Source: Arthrobacter sp. ISL-72
Lineage (GTDB): Bacteria > Actinomycetota > Actinomycetes > Actinomycetales > Micrococcaceae
Length of the DNA: 64,000 bases
Reading direction: 5' to 3'
Assembly (NCBI RefSeq): GCF_018613755.1
Contig: NZ_JAGGPP010000006.1
Coordinates: 1 to 64,000, forward strand
Positions within the stretch are counted from its first letter, which is position 1, and the number at the start of each line of letters is the position of its first letter. The position numbers and the translations under genes are program-made. Below, in pieces: positions 51,770-60,723 of the stretch. The notes below the pieces were generated by a model, which searched no databases, had not been told where the DNA came from, and worked only from the letters and a program-made list of their open reading frames with translations.

Positions 51770-52210
51770 CTATTCCGGCACGTCTACCGCGCCGCGGGAA
51801 CGGCGGGCTTCCATGAACTTCTGCAGTCCCATGTCGTTGGAAGGACGGACTTCACCGGGCTTTGCCCGACGTACTGCCGGCGGTGGCGGTTTGAGAGCTG
51901 TGCCCGTCTGGACTGCCTGCCGCGCCTTGGCCTGTTCGGCGGCCGCTGCTTTCACTTCCGCGCTGCTCGGCTTGGGGAATGGGAAGCGGGCGTACAGGTG
52001 GCGGGCTTCCTCGCCGTTCTCCAGCTTGACCTTGCGGACCGTCGTTTCGCAGCCGTTCTGCCGGAGGACGTTCGGCGGCGTCTTCGCTTTCCAGTCGGTC
52101 TTGAGGAGCGCCCAACGCCCTGGGTGGATCTTCAGCTGGGCAATGACTTCGTCGTACTGTCCGGGCCTAGTCCGCTCCGTGGGCGGGTCCTGCCAAGCCA
52201 TCTCGGTCAT
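51770..52210 (-). CDS. Unknown early protein
   Basis: A 146-aa protein from ATG 52210, with AGGAAGG upstream. The N-terminal half (PGQYDEVIAQLKIHPGRWAL, VLRQNGCETTVRKVKLENGE, EARHLYARFPFPKPS) looks like a small DNA- or protein-binding domain; the end is Ala/Lys/Pro-rich and disordered. No family recognised. Confidence 0.65.
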   Translation of the reverse strand: MTEMAWQDPPTERTRPGQYDEVIAQLKIHPGRWALLKTDWKAKTPPNVLRQNGCETTVRKVKLENGEEARHLYARFPFPKPSSAEVKAAAAEQAKARQAVQTGTALKPPPPAVRRAKPGEVRPSNDMGLQKFMEARRSRGAVDVPE

Positions 52211-52230
52211 GATCAACGTTTTCCTTCCTG

Positions 52231-52335
52231 TTAGCAGCGGCACTGGCCGTTGTGGGGGTCCAAGACTTTCTTGCAGCTGTCGCAACGGTCGGCCGTTGCC
52301 GGCACTGACGTGAGCGGAGGCGGCTTCTCGCTCAC
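52231..52335 (-). CDS. 34-aa zinc-binding-like protein
   Basis: A GTG start that overlaps the upstream stop. The product ends CDSCKKVLDPHNGQCRC, with a CxxC...CxC pattern fit for one zinc ion. Very short, but the junction and Cys pattern support it. Confidence 0.55.
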   Translation of the reverse strand: MSEKPPPLTSVPATADRCDSCKKVLDPHNGQCRC

Positions 52336-52739
52336 GCGGCTTCGATTCCGTTCAGATTGGTTCCGGAGTCCCGGCAGGCACCGATGGTCAGATAGCCGTA
52401 GTCGAAGGCCGTTTTCCGGTCGTTGAACTCGGGCTCGGGCAGCGGGTGGAACACGGTTGCGCTGTCCCAGCAGGTCAGCAGCCACGTGCCGGCGGCCGTC
52501 TGCCGGACACCGGCCCGCGGATACTTCATCTCGACCCCCTTGGACCCAACGAAAGGTGCATCCGGGCGAGTCGTTTCCGGGGCAAGACCGTTGCGGACGT
52601 CGGTGATGTGGTTGAGGACGTCGGCCTTGGCTTTCCACATGAGTCCGATGGGCTGGTCTGGGGTGATGACGGGGGAGATGTAGCCGCAGGTGCAGACGGG
52701 GAAGTTGTCCTGGTTGCGGGTGAGCTTGTGGTCAGTCAT
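52332..52739 (-). CDS. Unknown early protein
   Basis: A 135-aa protein. The N-terminus has FPVCTCGYISPV, then PIGLMWKAKADVLNHITDVR, and the end is beta-rich with TAFDYGYLTIGACRDSG. Overlaps the ParB-like gene end by 8 bases. Function unknown. Confidence 0.65.
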   Translation of the reverse strand: MTDHKLTRNQDNFPVCTCGYISPVITPDQPIGLMWKAKADVLNHITDVRNGLAPETTRPDAPFVGSKGVEMKYPRAGVRQTAAGTWLLTCWDSATVFHPLPEPEFNDRKTAFDYGYLTIGACRDSGTNLNGIEAA

Positions 52740-54090
52740 CTTCGTGTTCCTCTTCCTGGTCTTCGTTGGCGTTCTCTGCTTCGCGGAGGGCTTGGTGGTG
52801 GTCGAGGGCGGCTTGTTCGGCTTCGGTCCACTGGTATCCGTAGATGTTCTGGAGTCGTTCCCGCCATGTATCGGTTGAGGCCCATCGGCTGGCGCTGTCG
52901 CTCCATGCTGCTAGGTCGGTCATGTACATTTCGCGTTCGAAGGCGTCTACGTGCATGAGGGCGACTAGCTGCGGAATGTTGAGTCTCGCGATGGCATCGA
53001 CGACTTCCTGCTCATCGATGCTTTCGTGGTCGATGTCCAGCCAGGGCGCGAGGTCTCCGAGGCTCAGCCGGTCCGTGATGAAGTCCAAGAGCAGTGTCTT
53101 CGTCTGGTCGGCGGCCGGGGTCTCGATGGCGTTCTTGAGGAATGCGGACCGGACTTCCGCGGCGGTTGCAAGACCGCGGGTAAGTTCCTGGGCGCGGATG
53201 TCGGCGGCGATCTGCTCAGGGGTCCGCTGGGGCGCGGTGTAGGTGGTGCCCTTTTCGCGTTTCTTCAACCAGGTGATTTCGTCTTTGGTTTCGTCGCAGA
53301 TGGCGGACCAGCTGCCGGCTACTGCTTCCGCCACGGTCATCTCCGAGTAGGAGACGCGCCAGTCGGTCCATTCCCATGTCTGCCCGGCCGGGCGTTCGAT
53401 AATGTCTACGCCCGCGCCCTGAAGCTCGGCGGTCAGGCGGGGCAGGTTCTCCAGCCAGGCCTTGGTCTTGGCTTCCTTGGCCAGTTGGAACGCCCACTCG
53501 TTGGGCTTGTCAGCGACGCGGAGCAGGCGCTTCGTGGCGGCTTCGTCGTCGGTGTAGTCGACCAGCTCGAGTGCCTGGTCAATGTTCAGGGTGCGGTCCT
53601 CGATCTTGTCCTTCGCGTCCTCGGAGAGTTTGGTGAGGGCGATGCGGGACCGGACCAGGCTCTGCGAGCGCCCGGTCGCTTTGGCCACGGACTTGACTGT
53701 GTATCCATCGAACTCGAGGAGTGCCTGATAGGCGTTTGCTTCCTCCGTGATGGTCAGGTCAGTGCGTTGGGTGTTCTCGACCAACATGGCTTCGAGCTGC
53801 TTGGGCTCGGTGTCGATGTCGGTCCGGATGACGCAGGGCAGGGAGTCGACGTTGGCGAGCTTCGCGGCCGCGTGCCGGCGGTGCCCTGCGATGATGACGT
53901 ACCGGACCTCTTCGCGGCTTATCTTTCCGGCAGGTCGTTGCGTGAGATCCGGGGCGACGACGAGCGGCTGCAGAATGCCCTGGGCGCTGATGCTGTTTGC
54001 GAGGTCCGTGACGATCCCGACGTCCTTGCGGACGTTCTTCGGGTGGATGGCCAGCTGGTCGATGTGTAGCTCTTGGAAGGTGGCGCTCAT
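52732..54090 (-). CDS. ParB/Sulfiredoxin-domain protein
   Basis: A 452-aa protein. An N-terminal ParB-like nuclease domain (IDQLAIHPKNVRKDVGIVTD, SISAQGILQPLVVAPD, YVIIAGHRRHAAAKLANVDS, LPCVIRTDID, then MLVENTQRTDLTITEEANAY) is followed by a helix-turn-helix (SVAKATGRSQSLVRSRIALT). The last 250 residues are a distinct helical region ending in an acidic tail (ENANEDQEEEHEDD). No ParA partner is seen, so plasmid-type partitioning is unlikely; a nuclease or transcription role in early infection fits better. Start at ATG 54090. Confidence 0.85.
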   Translation of the reverse strand: MSATFQELHIDQLAIHPKNVRKDVGIVTDLANSISAQGILQPLVVAPDLTQRPAGKISREEVRYVIIAGHRRHAAAKLANVDSLPCVIRTDIDTEPKQLEAMLVENTQRTDLTITEEANAYQALLEFDGYTVKSVAKATGRSQSLVRSRIALTKLSEDAKDKIEDRTLNIDQALELVDYTDDEAATKRLLRVADKPNEWAFQLAKEAKTKAWLENLPRLTAELQGAGVDIIERPAGQTWEWTDWRVSYSEMTVAEAVAGSWSAICDETKDEITWLKKREKGTTYTAPQRTPEQIAADIRAQELTRGLATAAEVRSAFLKNAIETPAADQTKTLLLDFITDRLSLGDLAPWLDIDHESIDEQEVVDAIARLNIPQLVALMHVDAFEREMYMTDLAAWSDSASRWASTDTWRERLQNIYGYQWTEAEQAALDHHQALREAENANEDQEEEHEDD

Positions 54091-54500
54091 CGTGTGGTCT
54101 CTTCTGCCAGGGAGTGGCGGTAGTTCAGTGCGAACGCGAGTGCGGCCTGGAGGCAGGCGATGCCGGCGTTGATGTTGCCGTCCTGGATCTCGCGCAAAGC
54201 CCGGGTCGTTTGGTCCTCTGTGTCCAGCCACAGATCTGGTTCCCTGTCGTCGCCGACGACGCTGAGGGCGGCGCCGGCGGCGGCCAAATGCTCGCTCGCT
54301 TCCTTCGCAGCGGCGGCCAGCTCGGCGCGGGCCTGTTCCTGGCGGGCCGCTTCGATGTCCTGCCGCAGCACGGACTGGAACGGGGCCGGCAGGCGGTGCC
54401 CGTTCGGAAGGTAGGCTTCCCTCTTCGCCGGGGCTTGGACGGCGGACAGCGGCACGTTGCCGAGCCACCCCTGTTCGGTCTCCACTGGCTGTTCGGTCAT
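54087..54500 (-). CDS. Unknown early protein with coiled coil
   Basis: A 137-aa protein. The centre (VLRQDIEAARQEQARAELAA, AAKEASEHLAAAGAALSVVG) is a coiled coil; the end (ALREIQDGNINAGIACLQAA) is helical. ATG 54500 overlaps the upstream gene. No family recognised. Confidence 0.65.
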   Translation of the reverse strand: MTEQPVETEQGWLGNVPLSAVQAPAKREAYLPNGHRLPAPFQSVLRQDIEAARQEQARAELAAAAKEASEHLAAAGAALSVVGDDREPDLWLDTEDQTTRALREIQDGNINAGIACLQAALAFALNYRHSLAEETTR

Positions 54501-54685
54501 GATCCTTGTCCTGTCTCTGTTTCGATGACGAATCCGGCAGCGCCGGTAACTACTGCGAGCATGCCGACCAGGTAGGCGGCGTTGAATGTGGGGAACGCGG
54601 CGACGATTGCCAGCAGGCCGGCGGCGAGGATGAGTAGGTAGGCGCGGCGGCGATTCCGGCCGACCCGCGCCGATGGGCGGCTCAC
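54497..54685 (-). CDS. Small membrane protein
   Basis: A 62-aa protein from GTG 54685 that overlaps the upstream stop. A basic N-terminus (RVGRNRRRAY) precedes two membrane segments (LLILAAGLLAIVAAFPTF and YLVGMLAVVTGAAGFVI). Function unknown; could act in superinfection exclusion or membrane targeting. Confidence 0.6.
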   Translation of the reverse strand: MSRPSARVGRNRRRAYLLILAAGLLAIVAAFPTFNAAYLVGMLAVVTGAAGFVIETETGQGS

Positions 54686-54939
54686 TGCCCCGCTCCGGCG
54701 AGCGCGGGCTGGCGGTACTCGTGGATGGAGTAGTTCGCCCTGGGGATGCGGTCCACGATGATCTGCTGCGCGTGGACGTCCACCGCGAGCGCCTGCGGTG
54801 CCGGCCACTTGGACCGGGCATAGGTCAGGAGCTGCGCGGAGAGCTCGTTGTTGTCCCGGTAGTGCAGGTCTGCACGGTCCTTGTAGGGGCGGTGGCCGAT
54901 GGGCTGCACGACGGCGAACCGCTTGATACGGGCCTTCAC
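54682..54939 (-). CDS. Unknown early protein
   Basis: An 85-aa protein from GTG 54939, overlapping the gene upstream. KRFAVVQPIGHRPYKDRADL and QALAVDVHAQQIIVDRIPRA suggest a small mixed alpha/beta domain. No function known. Confidence 0.6.
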   Translation of the reverse strand: MKARIKRFAVVQPIGHRPYKDRADLHYRDNNELSAQLLTYARSKWPAPQALAVDVHAQQIIVDRIPRANYSIHEYRQPALAGAGQ

Positions 54940-55439
54940 CGCTGGGCCCCTACCCGGTTGAGCGCCAGCTCCAGGTTCGCTTTCACCTGGGCTACATCCT
55001 CAGCGTTGGCGACATTCACGACGGCGATGGGTCCGGGGCCGGGCTTGGGGGTCTGCGCGTCCGACGCCTCGCGGGCGGCGCGGATGTCGCGGAAGGCCAG
55101 CTGCTCCAGCTCGTCGCCGTAGCGGTCCACCGAGGCGTTGACTTCATTGACCAGGTTCGTCGTGTACTTGCGGAGATCCTCGAATGTCTGCTCGATGTGG
55201 TCCACGGCCATGTCTGCGTTGCCGGTCCGGTCGAAAGCGCGGAGCGTGCGGACCGCGGAAGCCAGCTGGTTCGCGGTGACGATGACGTGCTCGGCCAGCT
55301 GGTGCCGCCGGGCCTTCTCCATCGACAGGTACTTGTCGACCAGCCCGGCCTTGCCGCCCTGGCGGCGGTCCTCGGCGCCGAAGAACAAGTGCCTGGGCGG
55401 GTCAACGGCGGGAGTCTCTGGCGTGCTTTGAGCGTCCAT
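54936..55439 (-). CDS. First gene of the leftward early operon after Cro
   Basis: A 167-aa largely helical protein: KAGLVDKYLSMEKARRHQLA, NADMAVDHIEQTFEDLRKYT and DVAQVKANLELALNRV. No cysteines, no membrane segment and no catalytic motif. A palindrome and a nested hairpin lie in its leader, suggesting control at this point. Function unknown. Confidence 0.65.
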   Translation of the reverse strand: MDAQSTPETPAVDPPRHLFFGAEDRRQGGKAGLVDKYLSMEKARRHQLAEHVIVTANQLASAVRTLRAFDRTGNADMAVDHIEQTFEDLRKYTTNLVNEVNASVDRYGDELEQLAFRDIRAAREASDAQTPKPGPGPIAVVNVANAEDVAQVKANLELALNRVGAQR

Positions 55440-55446
55440 TGATAAA

Positions 55447-55495
55447 CTCGATTCTGATTCGAGCGTCAGAAGTCCCAATGAATTGGGGGCTGACG
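55447..55495 (-). promoter_or_regulatory. Palindrome and leader hairpin before the early operon
   Basis: A 17-base near-palindrome CTCGA-N7-TCGAG (55447-55463) lies eight bases before the ATG at 55439. Next to it, a nested hairpin CGTCAG..CTGACG with inner CCCAAT/ATTGGG spans 55464-55495. Either could be a repressor site or a translation-control leader. Confidence 0.5.
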
Positions 55496-55509
55496 ATTGG
55501 ATTTGATAC

Positions 55510-55551
55510 GGGCGGTCCAGTGAGTTCTTGGCGGAAGGAACTGGACCGCCC
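55510..55551. terminator. Large hairpin between Cro and early operon
   Basis: A perfect 12-bp stem GGGCGGTCCAGT/ACTGGACCGCCC (55510-55521, 55540-55551). The plus side is followed by TATTTA; the leftward side has no T-tract. It may be a partial terminator (antitermination point) between Cro and the early genes. Confidence 0.6.
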
Positions 55552-55600
55552 TATTTACTGCCTGCCTACGGGCTCTACCCGGCAGGACAACTGCGGGGAG

Positions 55601-55840
55601 TCAGGCAGACTCGGCCTGGGCCCGAATATCTTCAGGCAGTAGTTTCGAAACGGGGACGCTGAATGCGTTGGCGAGAGCGAATAGCTCTTCGACGTCGATG
55701 GGGGTTATCCCCAGATACCGACGGTTGGCGGAGGACTGGCTTACGCCCAGGGCCACGGCGATGTCGCGCTGGGACATCTTGAGACGGGCGGCTTCCGCAC
55801 GTACATTTGCGGCTACCCGTTCGGTGACTGTTTCACTCAT
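55601..55840 (-). CDS. Cro-like XRE-family regulator
   Basis: A 79-aa DNA-binding protein with a full helix-turn-helix (MSQRDIAVALGVSQSSANRR). It is divergent from the repressor across 172 bases with repeated GTAC-centred sites, the classic cro/cI layout. The last residues (PEDIRAQAESA) follow a short second helix set (VEELFALANAFSVPVSKLLP). Expected to turn off the repressor in lytic growth. The start is almost at the transcription start. Confidence 0.85.
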   Translation of the reverse strand: MSETVTERVAANVRAEAARLKMSQRDIAVALGVSQSSANRRYLGITPIDVEELFALANAFSVPVSKLLPEDIRAQAESA

Positions 55841-55901
55841 GAGTACGAGTATTACCCAGAAATGCGTACTTTACAACCCTGAGAAGTGAGTACTCGTGTA
55901 C
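55841..55901 (-). promoter_or_regulatory. Early leftward promoter with three GTAC-centred operators
   Basis: Minus-strand TTGTAA (55871-55876) and TAATAC (55849-55854), 16 bases apart, predict a start next to the Cro ATG. GAGTAC occurs at 55841-55846 and 55888-55893 and GCGTAC at 55864-55869, spaced 23-24 bases, with GTGTAC at 55896-55901. They cover the promoter and are the likely repressor/Cro sites. Confidence 0.65.
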
Positions 55902-55977
55902 CTGTTTCCAAGTAGTCCGTAATCTGGCAAATGAGTGGTTGATTTAACGGTAAAGTGATTATTTATCCCGCTCGCTG

Positions 55978-56005
55978 TTGCATGTACCCAGTCAATGGGT
56001 ATAGT
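55978..56005 (+). promoter_or_regulatory. Repressor promoter with internal operator
   Basis: TTGCAT (55978-55983) and TATAGT (56000-56005) are 16 bases apart. The palindrome TACCCA-N5-TGGGTA (55985-56001) lies between and over the -10 box. The predicted start is at or just before the ATG at 56013, so the mRNA should be nearly leaderless. Confidence 0.68.
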
Positions 56006-56012
56006 TCATTTC

Positions 56013-56339
56013 ATGAGCACAGCAATCAACGAACAACACTCGTCCGAGTCATTGTCTGTTGCGGTTGCCCGGCGTCTACGGGGTCAACTCGCAGAACGAA
56101 ATCTCAAGGGCTCCGGCCTCGCCCGGCTGACCGGCCTGCCGCAGCAGACCATCTCAAGGAAGCTGCTGGGTGGAACGCCCTTCACGCTCGATGAGCTTCA
56201 GGCAATCTGCGAGGTCACCGGCATCAGCCTGGAATACATCCTCTTGGGACTCCCGACATCCACTGGTCCCGTTCCCCCGAGGGACGGTGAACGCACCCCA
56301 AAATCTGAGGCGGTCTCGAATAACAAGCCTTTGGATTAG
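56013..56339 (+). CDS. Phage repressor, prophage (short) form
   Basis: A 108-aa XRE repressor: helix-turn-helix SGLARLTGLPQQTISRKLLG, second helices TLDELQAICEVTGISLEYIL, and a Pro/Glu-rich tail that ends NNKPLD at TAG 56337-56339. The stop lies in attR: its first two bases belong to the shared GGATTA and its G is host. In circular phage DNA the codon is TAC and the frame runs 34 codons further. The gene has no clear ribosome site, matching a leaderless transcript. It should hold the lytic genes off by binding the GTAC sites. Confidence 0.88.
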   Translation: MSTAINEQHSSESLSVAVARRLRGQLAERNLKGSGLARLTGLPQQTISRKLLGGTPFTLDELQAICEVTGISLEYILLGLPTSTGPVPPRDGERTPKSEAVSNNKPLD

Positions 56340-56343
56340 AAGG
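56333..56343. other. attR core
   Basis: GGATTAGAAGG, 10 of 11 identical to attL. The left part ends the repressor gene; the right part is the host tRNA anticodon region. Confidence 0.85.
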
Positions 56344-56373
56344 CCGCTGCTCTATCCCCTGAGCTACTGGGGC
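56339..56373 (-). pseudogene. 5' half of the host tRNA-Arg(TCT) at attR
   Basis: The minus strand reads GCCCCAGTAGCTCAGGGGAT then AGAGCAGCGGCCTTC: acceptor 5' strand, D-arm, the 5' side of the anticodon stem (GCGG) and anticodon bases. Past GGATTA the sequence is repressor code and cannot form a T-arm, so the phage does not rebuild this tRNA at the junction. Any host promoter for the tRNA remains on this side. Confidence 0.92.
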
Positions 56374-56592
56374 ACGCTTGGCGTCTCCGGACTATTCCGG
56401 CGATGCCTAGAAAAGTTTACAGTGCCCGGCGCCATCGACCAGTCAGCCTGCCCGCGGCGTTTTGGCCTGGCGATAAGGTCCGTCTTCACCCGAAGTTTTG
56501 CACATAGCGAATGCTGCCTCTCGCCCCCGGTGCTTTCCTGCCCGAAGCTGAAGATGCCTGCTAGGGCACATCATTCGAGACAGGACACCAAG

Positions 56593-57171
56593 ATGACTGA
56601 CAACATCACTGTCCGGGGCTTCGTTGCCACGGAAATCAGGAGTTCCACAACTCCTGGGGGAGTCGCCACCGCATCGTTTCGGCTCGGCTCCACGGACCGG
56701 CGCTATGACCGCGCGTCAAGCACATGGGTCGACGGTAATACCAACTGGTTCACAGTCCAGGGCTACCGGCAGCTTGCCGGCAACATGGGGTGCAGCATCA
56801 AAAAAGGCCAGCGCGTGATCATCGTTGGCCGGCTCAAAATGCGGAGCTGGGAGAAGGACGGCCGCATCTACCACGCTGCGGAGATCGACGCCGACTCCGT
56901 CGGGCATGACCTCATGTGGGGCTCCGCCAACTTCATCCGTACGGCAGGGAACGCCGCCCAGGCCGAACGAGGGCAGGGCCAGCCAGGTTCCACATCGGCG
57001 GAGCAGGACGGCAGCATGCCCGGCAGCGAGGAGCCTGACGACGCGCGGGAAGGGAGTGAGAACGGACAGGACGACGACCCCGCCGCCGAAGGGATCTTCA
57101 TCGACGATGCAAACGGCGAAATGCTGCAACTCGATTCAGAGACAGGCGAACTCACGGGGACCGCCCCCTGA
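56593..57171 (+). CDS. ssb: Single-stranded DNA-binding protein (second SSB type)
   Basis: A 192-aa SSB with the OB fold in the first 110 residues (MTDNITVRGFVATEIRSSTT, GGVATASFRLGSTDRRYDRA, NWFTVQGYRQLAGNMGCSIK, VIIVGRLKMRSWEKDGRIYH) and an acidic, Gly/Ser-rich tail. The end lacks the usual DDDLPF tip, so it is probably a paralogue, not the replication SSB. Host gene, first after attR. Confidence 0.85.
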   Translation: MTDNITVRGFVATEIRSSTTPGGVATASFRLGSTDRRYDRASSTWVDGNTNWFTVQGYRQLAGNMGCSIKKGQRVIIVGRLKMRSWEKDGRIYHAAEIDADSVGHDLMWGSANFIRTAGNAAQAERGQGQPGSTSAEQDGSMPGSEEPDDAREGSENGQDDDPAAEGIFIDDANGEMLQLDSETGELTGTAP

Positions 57172-57339
57172 ACATGTCCCGCTGATGCCCCGGGTGCGGC
57201 ACCGTTCCCCCGCGGTGCCGCATGGCAGAATGACAAAGTGATTCGAGCACAGAGACCCCACCTTCACCGCGGAACCCCGCTGCCCGTAAGCGGCGCGTCC
57301 GGGAGCCGGCAGTCAGGAGGCCAGTGGCGTGTCCGCAGC

Positions 57340-57825
57340 ATGCGCCTTCGGTTTCTCGCGGTGCCCGTGCTGGTGGCGGGCCTGGCGGGGTGTAACGGTG
57401 CGGATTCCGGCGCATCGGCCCCGTCGTCACGGCAATCGACCGCCGCAGCGGAAGTGCCGGCCACACCAGCGGCGGCGCCAACCCCCGCCGCGACGGCTTC
57501 TACCGCCTCGCCGGGCGGTGAGCCGGGGCTCGACCCGGCGACTGAGCGGCTGAAGGAAACGGTGGGCAACGCGCTTCAGGGCGTGGCCGGGGCCAATCCA
57601 AAGCCGGGTCAGGACCAGCTGACAGCAGCCCTGACCGGCGCAGGCATACCGGCCGAGTCATTGCAGGTATCAGTCAGCCGCACTCCGACCGGTCTGGAAG
57701 TGGATGCGATTGAGGCCGCTGCATTGCAAGGCCAGGATTGTGTGATCGGCCAGATCCGCGACGGAAGCGTCGTGGTCACCGTCCTTCCGGTGCTGGCGAC
57801 CGGAAAATGCTTCGTCGGCGGCTGA
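57340..57825 (+). CDS. Lipoprotein of unknown function (DUF6993-like)
   Basis: A 161-aa secreted lipoprotein: MRLRFLAVPVLVAGLAGCNG gives a signal peptide with lipobox LAGC, then an Ala/Pro/Thr linker, then a small domain (TERLKETVGNALQGVAGANP, LQVSVSRTPTGLEVDAIEAA, GQDCVIGQIRDGSVVVTVLP) with two more cysteines. Similar proteins are widespread in Micrococcaceae. The start is chosen for the signal peptide; the frame opens at 57238. Confidence 0.75.
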   Translation: MRLRFLAVPVLVAGLAGCNGADSGASAPSSRQSTAAAEVPATPAAAPTPAATASTASPGGEPGLDPATERLKETVGNALQGVAGANPKPGQDQLTAALTGAGIPAESLQVSVSRTPTGLEVDAIEAAALQGQDCVIGQIRDGSVVVTVLPVLATGKCFVGG

Positions 57826-57943
57826 GCCTGGACTGAGCCTCAACCGGTCCATTGCGTAACTGAAGTCCGTTTTCCGCTGCTGTCGGGCTTCGGAGCCTGA
57901 AGCGAATGTGAGTTAACCCCGCCGACCCACTAGATTTGGAACC

Positions 57944-59626
<1,683 letters not shown>

Positions 59627-59633
59627 GGTCGGA

Positions 59634-59673
59634 ATGCAAAAGGCCGGTTCCCTGGGGAACCGGCCTTTTGCAT
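59634..59673. terminator. Bidirectional terminator between ettA and tesB
   Basis: A perfect 18-bp stem with a CTGG loop (59634-59651, 59656-59673), A-rich on one side and TTTTGC on the other. It ends both converging genes. Confidence 0.93.
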
Positions 59674-59679
59674 GCCAAG

Positions 59680-60660
59680 CTAGACCTTGTCGGCCTTGCG
59701 CATCTGGCGCTCGATCACCTTTGTCTGCAATGCGCCGACTACTTTGTTCTTCAGGTCCGTCGGCACCCGGACCATGCCTTCCTGCGCCACCGATGCAACG
59801 TGCTCCCCGTCCCGGCTGAAAATCTTGCCGGTGGCCAGGCCGCGGGCGCCCTGGGCGCTGGGTGATTCCTGGACATACAGCAGCCACTCATCAACGCGCA
59901 CAGGCCGGTGCCACCACATGGCGTGGTCCAGGCTGGCGACACTCATTCCCGGCGTGATCCAGCTGAGGCCGTGCTTGCGGAGGATGGATTCGAGCAGCGT
60001 GTAGTCGCTGGCGTAGGCGAGGGCTGCGCGGTGCGTGTTGGCGTCGTCCGGCATCGGCCCGAAGGTCTTCATCCAGACGGCATTGCGGGCTTCCCGCTCC
60101 CCCTTGGCCGACACGTACAGCGCCGGGTCAACGTGGCGTATGTCGAAGGGCCGCTCGTAGGCCCAGTGCCGGGCCACCGGGTGGTCGTACTTTCCCAGCA
60201 GGTCGGCCGTGCTGGGCAACGACTCCGGGTCAGGTATTCCTGCCGGCATCGGGGACTGGTGGTCGATGCCCTCGTCCTCCTCCTGGAAGGAGGCGATCAT
60301 GGACAGTATGGGCGTGCCCTCCTGGTATGCGTGGACGCGGCGGGCAGAAAATGAGCGGCCGTCCCGCAGCCGCTGGACGCCGAAGGTAATGGGCTTGTTC
60401 GCGTCGCCCGGGCGCAGGAAATACCCGTGCATGGAATGGACACTGCGGGCGGGATCAACGGTCCGGTTTGCCGCGATGAGCGATTGCGCCAGTACCTGCC
60501 CGCCAAAAACACGCTGCCGCGGCTGCCGCTGGGACGGACCCATGAAGATGTCCTCGTCGGTCCGGGCACCCTCAAGCGTGCCGAGATCGAGGAGTTCAAT
60601 GAGCGAGGATGTGGGATCCTCGGTGGGCAACGCCTGCAATCCGGCTTCCGCTTCAGTCAT
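59680..60660 (-). CDS. tesB: Acyl-CoA thioesterase II
   Basis: A double-hotdog thioesterase of 326 aa that hydrolyses acyl-CoA. Typical regions: QRVFGGQVLAQSLIAANRTV, VHSMHGYFLRPGDANKPI, FSARRVHAYQEGTPILSMIA, and in the second half LASLDHAMW-type VASLDHAMWWHRPVRVDEWL and SPSAQGARGLATGKIFSRDG with the catalytic residues near DHAMW, S/T and Q. Cytoplasmic; chain preference unknown. Confidence 0.92.
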   Translation of the reverse strand: MTEAEAGLQALPTEDPTSSLIELLDLGTLEGARTDEDIFMGPSQRQPRQRVFGGQVLAQSLIAANRTVDPARSVHSMHGYFLRPGDANKPITFGVQRLRDGRSFSARRVHAYQEGTPILSMIASFQEEDEGIDHQSPMPAGIPDPESLPSTADLLGKYDHPVARHWAYERPFDIRHVDPALYVSAKGEREARNAVWMKTFGPMPDDANTHRAALAYASDYTLLESILRKHGLSWITPGMSVASLDHAMWWHRPVRVDEWLLYVQESPSAQGARGLATGKIFSRDGEHVASVAQEGMVRVPTDLKNKVVGALQTKVIERQMRKADKV

Positions 60661-60723
60661 GGTTTGACTCTAGACGTCGCCCCGGCGCTCCTCAACCGCG
60701 GCTCAGCCGGTAGAGTCCTTAAT

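Larger units (their letters stand above)
21283..56338. mobile_element. Temperate siphovirus prophage, about 35.05 kb
   Basis: Bounded by the core GGATTAnAAGG at 21283-21293 and 56333-56343, inside the two halves of one host tRNA-Arg gene. It carries an immunity region at the right end, minus-strand early, packaging, head, tail and lysis genes (55842 down to 25946), and an integration module at the left end. Large terminase, portal, HK97-type protease and capsid, tail chaperones, tape measure and lysin all look intact, so it may be inducible. Unit length is 35,050 bases. Confidence 0.92.

Noticed and set aside
56170..56592. Extending the SSB upstream through attR
   Set aside because: That frame crosses the repressor and the tRNA remnant. 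ATG 56593 gives a standard SSB N-terminus.
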